The notes below the pieces were generated by a model. The model was not told the DNA's origin, ran no database searches, and saw only the letters and a program-made list of their open reading frames with translations. From assembly GCA_016198045.1 (NCBI GenBank), contig JACQJI010000008.1, forward strand, positions 1 to 6,101: a stretch of DNA of 6,101 nucleotides, given 5' to 3'. The stretch's first letter is position 1. Each line of letters begins with the position of its first letter. Origin of the DNA: Candidatus Doudnabacteria bacterium (GTDB lineage Bacteria; Patescibacteriota; Doudnabacteria; UBA920; O2-02-FULL-48-8). Below, one piece after another: positions 1 to 4,910 of the stretch. The position numbers and the translations under genes are program-made.

Positions 1-254
1 AAATAAAAGAAGAATTAGGTGTAAGTTGTAAATTATTAGATCAAACACCATTATTTTTTTGGTATGGAACGACTGATTCAGGGCGACCTAAATTCGTAGT
101 TGGATTTAGAACCAATATCGATAGCGTCTTATTTAAGCTTTCGAATGAGAATTTAGAAAGCAGGTTTTTCGGCAAGAGCGATCTCGACAGCGTTAAGTTG
201 CATAATGGAATTATTAATTTAAAAATGTGGCTCAATAATGCCAGAAATAATTGA
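1..254 (+). CDS. Nudix hydrolase, C-terminal part (5' truncated by window edge)
   Basis: An open frame enters from the left edge (first full codon at base 3) and stops at TGA 252-254, giving 83 residues. It opens with IKEELGV, which matches the end of the Nudix box (U-x-E-E-x-G-U), so the window starts just after the expected Arg-Glu of that motif; the two leading bases AA fit the end of a Glu codon. The two glutamates in EELGV would be Mg2+ ligands. After the box come hydrophobic strands (LFFWYGT, KFVVGFRT) as in a Nudix fold, then a helical C-terminal tail. Nudix enzymes hydrolyse nucleoside diphosphates linked to another group; the substrate here cannot be told. The last 17 bases overlap the next gene, itself a Nudix hydrolase, which suggests translational coupling of two different family members. 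The frame has no internal ATG that would make a sensible independent start. Confidence 0.8.
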   Translation, partial: IKEELGVSCKLLDQTPLFFWYGTTDSGRPKFVVGFRTNIDSVLFKLSNENLESRFFGKSDLDSVKLHNGIINLKMWLNNARNN

Positions 255-741
255 TTGGATTGATGAATCAGATCAGAAGTTGGGGGAAGTGGATTTAGAT
301 AAGGCACACAACGAAGCCTTATTGCATAGATTGGTGGTAATATACGTGCTGAACACAAAAGGAGAAATTCTCGTGCAGGTTAGGCCCAGTGGCCGCTTGG
401 ATCATTCATCAGCCGGCCATTTAGGATTAAATGAGGACTACGACGTAGCCGCATCTAGAGAACTTTGTGAAGAACTCGGCATTTGTGATGCAAAGCTGGA
501 AGAGATTGGTCGGGGAACCTATGACGGTATTGAGCCGGAGGTCGAAGAAAAAAGGATCAGGCATCTCTATAGGCTCTACCAATGCAAGGCGAAACCGCGG
601 CAACTGAGGAAAGGAGAAGTAAAAAGTGCATATTGGGCTGACCCGCTAAAAGTTTGGGAAGAAATGAAGAGAGATCGAGAAAATCTAAAATATTGCGGCA
701 ATTTTAAGCATTCTCTAGAGCTGTTTCTTCATCCTCGATAA
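238..741 (+). CDS. Nudix hydrolase, IPP-isomerase/YfcD-like
   Basis: This is a complete 167-residue Nudix hydrolase. The full Nudix box fits G-x5-E-x7-R-E-U-x-E-E-x-G-U at residues 60-82 (G60, E66, R74, E75, E78, E79, G81). The N-terminus (EIIDWIDESDQKLGEV, then HR at 30-31) is typical of the Nudix subgroup that includes isopentenyl-diphosphate isomerase type 1 and the YfcD-like hydrolases, in which 'VDE.d..iG' leads into the domain. This supports the ATG at 238 although no clear Shine-Dalgarno precedes it; the start lies inside the previous gene, so translation may be coupled. Isomerase activity is not claimed: I did not find the catalytic-cysteine motif of true IPP isomerases, and the Cys at 77 lies within the Nudix box. 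A hydrolase acting on a nucleotide or phosphorylated metabolite, probably cytoplasmic, is the safer call. No terminator is visible after the TAA stop. Confidence 0.9.
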   Translation: MPEIIDWIDESDQKLGEVDLDKAHNEALLHRLVVIYVLNTKGEILVQVRPSGRLDHSSAGHLGLNEDYDVAASRELCEELGICDAKLEEIGRGTYDGIEPEVEEKRIRHLYRLYQCKAKPRQLRKGEVKSAYWADPLKVWEEMKRDRENLKYCGNFKHSLELFLHPR

Positions 742-770
742 TAGTTCAAAACAACTAAAGTTACAGAAAA

Positions 771-812
771 TTTGTACCACGATTTATACATTTGTATTTT
801 TTATAGTATAAT
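771..812 (+). promoter_or_regulatory. Promoter/operator block upstream of the PaaX/Cas2-like gene (copy 1)
   Basis: This AT-rich block lies in the 105-base gap before the regulator gene. A perfect -10 hexamer TATAAT sits at 807-812, about 35 bases before the ATG at 847. No good TTGACA lies 17 bases upstream (the position reads TTATAC). Instead there are two heptamers, TTTGTAC (771-777) and TTTGTAT (791-797), whose starts are exactly 20 bases apart, about two helical turns. The second forms a small perfect inverted repeat, ATACA-TT-TGTAT (786-797), overlapping the -35 zone. The whole block from 770 to 812 recurs without gaps at 1512-1554, downstream of the same gene, with 35 of 43 bases identical. 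The layout suggests a promoter with an operator; which protein binds is not shown by the sequence. Confidence 0.6.
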
Positions 813-846
813 TTCTATTATATACTTCCTTTAACTTTGAGTTTAG

Positions 847-1512
847 ATGAAATACTATAAAATCGCTCAGGCTATTAATGAGGCAACTCCCAAAGATAAG
901 GTTCCTAAGCTTACACCCGAGCAACTTAAGAAAATAAAAACCGTTTCCGGCATAACTTTGGCAATCTTGGGGGTTGCGGGAATTATCGCCATCACCGCAA
1001 TTGCCCCCGGGTTGTTTGCGGCAGTTGGGGCGCTGATGAAACATGAGGCCCCTTCTAGAAAATTTACCAAGGGGCAGAAAGTAGAGAAGTTGAAGCGCAC
1101 ATTCTATTATCTCAAAAACTCTGGGCTGATCAATTTTCAGTTGTCCGGCTCAGATTGGAAGGTTTATCTTACTGAACTCGGAAAGAAGAAATTAGACCGC
1201 ATGACAATAGATAATTTGATTGTTAAGAAGCCAAATTTTTGGAACGGCAAATGGTGGCAAGTAGCCGCCGACATCCCAACCAAACAGCATCGCCGCGGCG
1301 CCGACCTTTTGCGAGGGAAGCTAAAAGACCTGAATTTTTACCCTTTACAGCGGACTTTGTGGCTCTATCCATATGATCCACGAGAAGAAATAGAGTTCAT
1401 CGTAAATTATTTCGGGATTGGTCAGTTTGTAACGGTTATGGAGATTAATCGATTGGACAAACAGGACAAAGAAATGTTAGTTAAATTTTTTAAAGAAAGG
1501 GGTATTATATAA
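847..1512 (+). CDS. PaaX-family/Cas2-like regulator-type protein with a hydrophobic segment
   Basis: The product has 221 residues. Residues 34-64 are strongly hydrophobic (Ile/Ala/Val/Leu/Gly-rich) and could form one membrane helix or a hairpin. Residues ~73-118 look like a winged-helix unit (GQKVEKLKRTFYYLKNSGLI ... YLTELGKKKL). Residues ~128-200 match the PaaX C-terminal/Cas2-like ferredoxin fold: W132-N-G-K-W, strand WWQVAADIP with Asp142 where Cas2 has its conserved Asp, an Arg-rich helix (RRGADLLRGKLKDLNF), then LQRTLWLYPYD. PaaX is a transcriptional repressor, and proteins of this HTH plus Cas2-like layout are common in CPR genomes, where their function is unproven. There is no cas1 or CRISPR array here, so a spacer-acquisition role is unlikely. 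A GAG five bases before the ATG is only a weak ribosome site. The same promoter-like block lies on both sides of the gene, which fits autoregulation plus control of the next gene (inference). Confidence 0.82.
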   Translation: MKYYKIAQAINEATPKDKVPKLTPEQLKKIKTVSGITLAILGVAGIIAITAIAPGLFAAVGALMKHEAPSRKFTKGQKVEKLKRTFYYLKNSGLINFQLSGSDWKVYLTELGKKKLDRMTIDNLIVKKPNFWNGKWWQVAADIPTKQHRRGADLLRGKLKDLNFYPLQRTLWLYPYDPREEIEFIVNYFGIGQFVTVMEINRLDKQDKEMLVKFFKERGII

Positions 1513-1554
1513 TTTGTACTATAATTTCTACATTTGTATATTTTCTGGTATAAA
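1513..1554 (+). promoter_or_regulatory. Promoter/operator block upstream of the isomerase gene (copy 2)
   Basis: This is the second copy of the block at 771-812, beginning directly after the stop codon of the regulator gene. It has TTTGTAC at 1513-1519, TTTGTAT at 1533-1539 (again 20 bases apart), TACA-TT-TGTA as an inverted repeat at 1529-1538, and a -10-like TATAAA at 1549-1554 preceded by TGG, an extended -10. The distance from the second heptamer to the -10 is 16 bases in both copies. Transcription would start near 1560, leaving an untranslated leader of about 70 bases before the isomerase ATG. Conservation of the heptamers and spacing, while the bases between them vary, argues for a functional site rather than simple AT-richness. 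Confidence 0.6.
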
Positions 1555-1573
1555 ATTTACAGGTCAATAATAG

Positions 1574-1596
1574 TTTGAAGTGGGCTTTTGAAGTGG
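1574..1596 (+). repeat. Short direct repeat in the isomerase leader
   Basis: TTTGAAGTGG occurs twice (1574-1583 and 1587-1596), 13 bases apart, in the predicted leader of the isomerase mRNA. A weak hairpin, ATTGT (1608-1612) with ACAAT (1618-1622), follows. Both are small and could be chance or slippage. No riboswitch family is recognised in this leader. Confidence 0.3.
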
Positions 1597-1631
1597 ACTA
1601 AACAGTAATTGTTAGATACAATAAAGCAACT

Positions 1632-2432
1632 ATGATCAATTTGGAACAAATTTCTGGGTTGCCGATTGAAGTTACGGATGACTTTAAACTTAAGTTTTTG
1701 CCGCCGCTTAAAGATTTCCCCCTGACTTTTGCCAGAAAGTTTTCGGAAATGGCCCCGGTGCTTATGGATCCAAATATCTTGGCCCCGGTTCAGGAAACTT
1801 ACTTTGTCTATCGCGGCATTCATTTGCCCCAACACCAGCAGACAGTAAAGGATAATAACCTGATATATGACATCACTATCATTCCGCCACTAATGTTGGG
1901 ACGAGAATTCAACAAAACGGTTGGCCATTACCATGCCGCCAAGCCAGGAACCAACAATATCGCGCATCCGGAGGTTTACGAAATTTTGCACGGGGAAGGC
2001 CTGGTGATGCTGCAGAAAATGGATGAAAATTTCGAAAAAGTCATGAACACTCTAGTGGTCAAAGCCAAAGTTGGCGAGAAGATTATCTACCCTCCTAACT
2101 ACGGACACATCATGATCAACATCGGTTCCGACGTGCTCGTGGTAGCTGACTGGCAATCCGTGCACACAAAATCGCTTTATGAGCCAGTCGCCAGCCGGCA
2201 CGGATTGGCATATTACGCCGTGGCAGACGATACCGAACAGTTTAAGTTTGTGCCGAACAATAATTACAAAAATGTTCCTCCCATTCGCCTGATTGACACC
2301 AGGTTTATGTCCAAGCTTGCCATCAGCGCCAACCAGCCGATGTACCAAACTGGAGCCACCAACCCCCAAAGCCTTGATTTCCTCAACAACCCGGAGAAAT
2401 ATGTTGTTGAACTTTCCGGCATTACGTCGTAA
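1632..2432 (+). CDS. pgiA: Glucose-6-phosphate isomerase, cupin (archaeal) type
   Basis: The enzyme interconverts glucose 6-phosphate and fructose 6-phosphate in the cytoplasm. It belongs to the metal-dependent cupin family known from Euryarchaeota such as Pyrococcus and unrelated to the classical bacterial Pgi. The metal site is clear: GHYH (His99, His101), then PEVYE with Glu114, and PPNYGH with His159, equivalent to His88, His90, Glu97 and His136 in the Pyrococcus furiosus enzyme. GREFNKTVGHYH (90-101) and the following HGEG and LLQ-like strand are characteristic. At 266 residues it is longer than the ~190-residue archaeal enzyme: about 30 extra residues precede the domain, and a ~65-residue tail after about position 200 has no motif I recognise. 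The ATG at 1632 is the first plausible start, but it lacks a visible Shine-Dalgarno sequence. The next gene starts 9 bases after the stop, so the two are probably one transcript. Confidence 0.88.
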   Translation: MINLEQISGLPIEVTDDFKLKFLPPLKDFPLTFARKFSEMAPVLMDPNILAPVQETYFVYRGIHLPQHQQTVKDNNLIYDITIIPPLMLGREFNKTVGHYHAAKPGTNNIAHPEVYEILHGEGLVMLQKMDENFEKVMNTLVVKAKVGEKIIYPPNYGHIMINIGSDVLVVADWQSVHTKSLYEPVASRHGLAYYAVADDTEQFKFVPNNNYKNVPPIRLIDTRFMSKLAISANQPMYQTGATNPQSLDFLNNPEKYVVELSGITS

Positions 2433-2441
2433 ACTATAGGT

Positions 2442-3974
2442 ATGGCAAAGGTCATCAAACTTGGCAAAAAAGACGATTTGGTTTCCGTTATCCAGCAGAT
2501 CAAAAAGCTGAAGGACAAGGAAATTATTTTTGAATTGGAAAAAGGGTCAAGCTTGCTTTCGAGTTCCGCCAATTTGAAACTGCTTAAGCGCACCGGCGAG
2601 ACATTAAATAAAAAAATTTCCGTCACCACCACTGACCGCATTGGCCGCCTGCTGGCCATCAAAGCTGGAGTTTTGGCGGACCAAACTGACGATGACCTCA
2701 AAAACTTAGCGCCCAGAAAATCTGGACCAAATCCTCAAAAAAGAATTTTTGCGGATTTGGGTTCGAAAAGGCCCAGGGTTCTGCCGCCTGCCACGATCAG
2801 CGAGCTGAAAAGCATTAAGCCAAAAAAACTAAACCGCAGAACGCTGAAAATATCAGCGTACGCCGCCGCGGCAATTTTGGTGGCAGCGGCAATCATTGGG
2901 GTAGTCCTGCCTCGAGCGAATATCACGATATACGCCCGGTCAGAAACTTTAAATCGCGATTTAGATTTGAAGGTTGACCAAGCCGCGACCGCTACGAACT
3001 TAGGCAGTATGACTATTCCTGGCAAGCTGTTTACCAAAGAAGTCTCGGAAACGCAGAATTTTAGGTCCAGCGGGACCAGTTTTTTGGGCAGCAAAGCTGC
3101 GGGCAAAGTCCTAATTTATAATGGTACGAGTAATACTTTAACGCTTAGGGCTTCCACGACCACTCTGGAGTCTTCCGGCAAAAAATATTTTTTTACCAAG
3201 GATGTTACCGGCATTAAACCGTCGTCTGCTCAAAACAATCCCAATACGCCTGTGGATGTGGTCGCAGAACAAGCCGGCGACAGTTATAATCTTGCTGCTG
3301 GGGTGAAGCTTACGATTAGTAACGCCGCGTTGGGCAATCGGCCCGAGGTTTACGCAGTCGTCTCGGATGCCATTTCCGGAGGGTCGGCAACTGCTAAAAC
3401 TGTGGTTTCGCAGGAAGATTTGGACAAAGCCTTGGAGAAAATTACATCAGATCTGATTGCCAATGTCGAAAAGGAGCTGGATTCGCAAACGCCAGGCACA
3501 AAATTGATCGCGTCAGGAGTCGAAAAGGAAATTTTGGCGCATACGGCCAACAAAAACGCAGGCGACGAATCCGACAGCTTTGACCTGACAGTGATTGCCA
3601 GGATCAAGGGCCTAACTTTCAACCAACAAGATGTTGTCAGTTTGCTGGACCAGCAAATCAATAGCGTGTTGGCAGACGACAAATACATTGTCGAAGGCGG
3701 CAGAAAAACAGCGCAGACGGAGTTTAAAGACAAAGATCTGAATTTGGGCAAAGGGACTTTGGCCGTCAAATACGGCACGGTTGTCGCATACAAAGTGGAT
3801 GCGGGTAATTTGGCAAGAATTTTGGCCGGCAAAAGATCTTCTGAAATCAAGGAAATTTTGCTTTCCAGGCCGGAAGTGGAGCAGGTAGATGTGAAGTTGT
3901 GGCCTTTTTTCGCCCGCAAGGCGCCGCGCTACAACGGGAAAATCTATATTACGACAGTGTTATCGCAGCTTTAG
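2442..3974 (+). CDS. Single-pass membrane protein with baseplate-J-like extracellular region
   Basis: This 510-residue protein has three visible parts. Residues 1-80 form a soluble alpha/beta domain (EIIFELEKGSSLL, then NLKLLKRTGETLNKKISVTTTD, GRLLAIKAGV), a pattern I know from the N-termini of large CPR membrane proteins. Residues ~85-136 are a basic, Pro/Lys-rich linker. Residues ~137-157 are one Ala/Ile/Val-rich transmembrane helix with positive residues (KKLNRRTLK) on the N-side, so the N-domain should be cytoplasmic and residues 158-510 outside. The outer part has a stretch AGKVLIYNGTSNTLTLRAST... (219-253) followed by VDVVAEQAGDSYNL (271-284), resembling proteins annotated in CPR as baseplate J/gp47-like. 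The C-terminus (EVEQVDVKLWPFFARKAPR) is also typical of that group. There is no signal peptide, LPXTG or catalytic motif. A cell-surface or envelope role is inferred; phage baseplate function is unlikely without other tail genes. It sits 9 bases after the isomerase gene. Confidence 0.75.
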   Translation: MAKVIKLGKKDDLVSVIQQIKKLKDKEIIFELEKGSSLLSSSANLKLLKRTGETLNKKISVTTTDRIGRLLAIKAGVLADQTDDDLKNLAPRKSGPNPQKRIFADLGSKRPRVLPPATISELKSIKPKKLNRRTLKISAYAAAAILVAAAIIGVVLPRANITIYARSETLNRDLDLKVDQAATATNLGSMTIPGKLFTKEVSETQNFRSSGTSFLGSKAAGKVLIYNGTSNTLTLRASTTTLESSGKKYFFTKDVTGIKPSSAQNNPNTPVDVVAEQAGDSYNLAAGVKLTISNAALGNRPEVYAVVSDAISGGSATAKTVVSQEDLDKALEKITSDLIANVEKELDSQTPGTKLIASGVEKEILAHTANKNAGDESDSFDLTVIARIKGLTFNQQDVVSLLDQQINSVLADDKYIVEGGRKTAQTEFKDKDLNLGKGTLAVKYGTVVAYKVDAGNLARILAGKRSSEIKEILLSRPEVEQVDVKLWPFFARKAPRYNGKIYITTVLSQL

Positions 3975-3980
3975 GCACGT

Positions 3981-4009
3981 TTGACATTGCGGCAATTATC
4001 TGATAATAT
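3981..4009 (+). promoter_or_regulatory. Strong sigma70-type promoter for the infA ribosomal operon
   Basis: A perfect -35 hexamer TTGACA (3981-3986), a 17-base spacer, then TAATAT (4004-4009) preceded by TGA, i.e. an extended -10. GATAAT (4002-4007), with a 15-base spacer, is an overlapping alternative. It lies 6 bases after the stop of the membrane-protein gene. Transcription should start near 4015-4017, leaving a leader of about 50-70 bases before infA. It is the best promoter match in the window, as expected for translation genes. Confidence 0.8.
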
Positions 4010-4058
4010 CTTTTAGCCATTAGTAAAACACTATTATTTCTTCAGCAGCTCAAGACTT

Positions 4059-4071
4059 AGGGCAGTCTATT
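4059..4071 (+). promoter_or_regulatory. infA: Shine-Dalgarno plus possible ATT start codon of infA
   Basis: AGGG (4059-4062) lies 6 bases before ATT (4069-4071), which is in frame with infA and uninterrupted by stops. The GTG at 4087 has no Shine-Dalgarno at a usable distance; only AAGAG lies directly against it. Starting at ATT adds Met-PQSKS before VIELEG and gives 73 residues, close to the 72 of E. coli IF-1. AUU starts are rare but are known for infC (IF-3). Confidence 0.45.
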
Positions 4072-4086
4072 CCACAATCCAAGAGT

Positions 4087-4290
4087 GTGATAGAACTCGA
4101 GGGCATAGTTGTTGAAACTCTGCCTGGCGCTACTTTTCGCGTGCAAATTTCCTCGGGCCAGATTATCCTGGCTCATATCGCCGGCAAACTTAGGGTAAAT
4201 AAAATCCGCATTTTGCCGGGAGACAGGGTGATCGTGGAAGTGACTCCGTATGATCTAACACGCGGACGAGTAACCAGGAGATTGAGATAA
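4087..4290 (+). CDS. infA: Translation initiation factor IF-1
   Basis: IF-1 is a single OB-fold protein that binds the A site of the 30S subunit during initiation, together with IF-2 and IF-3. The sequence is unmistakable: IELEGIVVETLPGATFRVQ, then ILAHIAGKLRVNKIRILPGDRVIVEVTPYDLTRGRV. The GTG start given here yields 67 residues and begins right at the first beta strand, lacking the usual 5-6 leading residues. The in-frame ATT at 4069 would restore a normal length (73) and has a Shine-Dalgarno sequence, so the true start may be 18 bases upstream. There is no in-frame ATG between the upstream stop (TAA 4024-4026) and the conserved domain. It is the first gene of the operon, with rpmJ starting 4 bases after its stop. 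secY, adk and map, which often precede infA, are not here. Confidence 0.95.
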   Translation: MIELEGIVVETLPGATFRVQISSGQIILAHIAGKLRVNKIRILPGDRVIVEVTPYDLTRGRVTRRLR

Positions 4291-4294
4291 ATTC

Positions 4295-4408
4295 ATGAAA
4301 GTACGCGCATCAGTTAAACCTTTCTGCAAGAAATGCAAGATCGTCCGGCGCAAAGGGCGGATTTTTGTGATTTGCTCAAACCCCAAGCATAAGCAGAGAC
4401 AAGGATAG
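4295..4408 (+). CDS. rpmJ: Large-subunit ribosomal protein bL36
   Basis: This 37-residue protein is a small zinc-ribbon component of the 50S subunit. It reads MKVRASVKPFCKKCKIVRRK at the start and ends with a basic HKQRQG tail. The zinc ligands C11, C14, C27 and H32 of the C+ form are all present. It starts 4 bases after infA, with GAG of the infA end (4284-4286) 8 bases upstream as a modest ribosome site. An infA-rpmJ-rpsM order is standard in bacteria and supports the call. Confidence 0.95.
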   Translation: MKVRASVKPFCKKCKIVRRKGRIFVICSNPKHKQRQG

Positions 4409-4409
4409 T

Positions 4410-4471
4410 TTTACGAAATACGAATGGGTACTAATATACCAATAGCCAAACCCCATTAGTATATTCGTAAA
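4410..4471. repeat. Imperfect hairpin between rpmJ and rpsM
   Basis: TTTACGAA (4410-4417) pairs with TTCGTAAA (4464-4471), ATAC (4418-4421) with GTAT (4459-4462), and AATGGG (4423-4428) with CCCATT (4452-4457). Together these make 18 base pairs with one bulged A (4463) and one G/A mismatch, around a 23-nt loop. A competing pairing is possible between TACTAAT (4429-4435) and ATTAGTA (4455-4461), and a small GGTA/TACC hairpin (4427-4430 with 4437-4440) fits inside the loop. No T-run follows, so it is not a standard terminator. It could tune rpsM translation, protect RNA ends or be a mobile palindrome. Confidence 0.6.
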
Positions 4472-4487
4472 GATTAGTAATTTGTAA
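4412..4487. repeat. Cluster of ATTNGTA heptamers in both orientations
   Basis: In 76 bases there are inverted copies TACGAAA (4412-4418, one mismatch), TACGAAT (4419-4425) and TACTAAT (4429-4435), then direct copies ATTAGTA (4455-4461), ATTCGTA (4463-4469), ATTAGTA (4473-4479) and ATTTGTA (4480-4486). The direct copies also form an approximate 18-base tandem repeat (4455-4472 and 4473-4490). The same heptamer occurs in the infA leader (4019-4025) and in both promoter blocks near 770-797 and 1512-1539. Confidence 0.55.
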
Positions 4488-4494
4488 AACTTTT

Positions 4495-4890
4495 ATGGCT
4501 TTAGTCAGAATCGCGGGAGTCACTCTCCCGCAACAAAAGCGAATCGAAGCAGCTCTGCCATACATTTATGGGGTGGGTTGGCCTGCGTCCAAAAGGATTC
4601 TGAATGCCGTGAAAGTGGATCCGAATAAACGGACATCTGAGCTAAGTGAAGCTGAAGTGGCGCGCATTCGGGAGTTTATCGAAAAGAATTTTGTGGTCGA
4701 AGGCGCTTTGAGGCAACAAGTGACGTCGAATATCAAGCTGAAGAAAGAGATTGGCAGCTATCAGGGATTGAGACATATTAAAGGCTTGCCGGTTCGCGGC
4801 CAGCGCACCAAGACGAACTCGCGGACCCGCCGAGGAAATGTCCGAAAAACCGCCGGCTCCGGCCGAAGACCATCAGCAGAGAAAACGTAA
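4495..4890 (+). CDS. rpsM: Small-subunit ribosomal protein uS13
   Basis: S13 sits in the head of the 30S subunit, contacting 16S rRNA, the P-site tRNA and the 50S bridge. The protein has 131 residues (118 in E. coli). The N-terminus ARIAGV-type motif reads VRIAGVTLP (4-12), followed by the helix-two-turns-helix region (YIYGVGWPASKRIL) and the signature RHIKGLPVRGQRTKTNSRTR (93-112). The basic tail continues to TAGSGRRPSAEKT and is somewhat longer than usual. The ATG at 4495 fits the family start exactly, but its upstream bases (TTTGTAAAACTTTT) hold no Shine-Dalgarno, unlike rpsK and rpsD. Initiation may therefore depend on the upstream hairpin region or on A/U-rich unstructured RNA. It is separated from rpmJ by an 86-base element and from rpsK by a 148-base element. 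Confidence 0.97.
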   Translation: MALVRIAGVTLPQQKRIEAALPYIYGVGWPASKRILNAVKVDPNKRTSELSEAEVARIREFIEKNFVVEGALRQQVTSNIKLKKEIGSYQGLRHIKGLPVRGQRTKTNSRTRRGNVRKTAGSGRRPSAEKT

Positions 4891-4910
4891 GGTTCATCTT
4901 CAACTTAGAA

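Noticed and set aside
41..358. Minus-strand open frame opposite the Nudix genes
   Set aside because: It is a shadow of the two + strand Nudix frames, with no ribosome site and no recognisable protein features.
238..741. True type 1 isopentenyl-diphosphate isomerase
   Set aside because: The N-terminus is similar, but the conserved catalytic Cys motif and the later Glu motif of idi were not found; generic Nudix hydrolase is the safer name.
771..812. TTTGTAC and TTTGTAT read as simple -35 boxes
   Set aside because: Distances to the -10 do not fit: the second lies only 9 bases before it and the first about 30, so they are better seen as operator-like or motif repeats.
3350..3919. Long minus-strand open frame (189 residues) opposite the membrane-protein gene
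   Set aside because: The + strand frame has clear domain structure and a matching neighbour spacing; the minus frame has none and is an effect of codon use.
4410..4490. Repeated units before rpsM as a CRISPR array
   Set aside because: Units are only 7 to 18 bases, degenerate, have no unique spacers of constant length and occur in both orientations.
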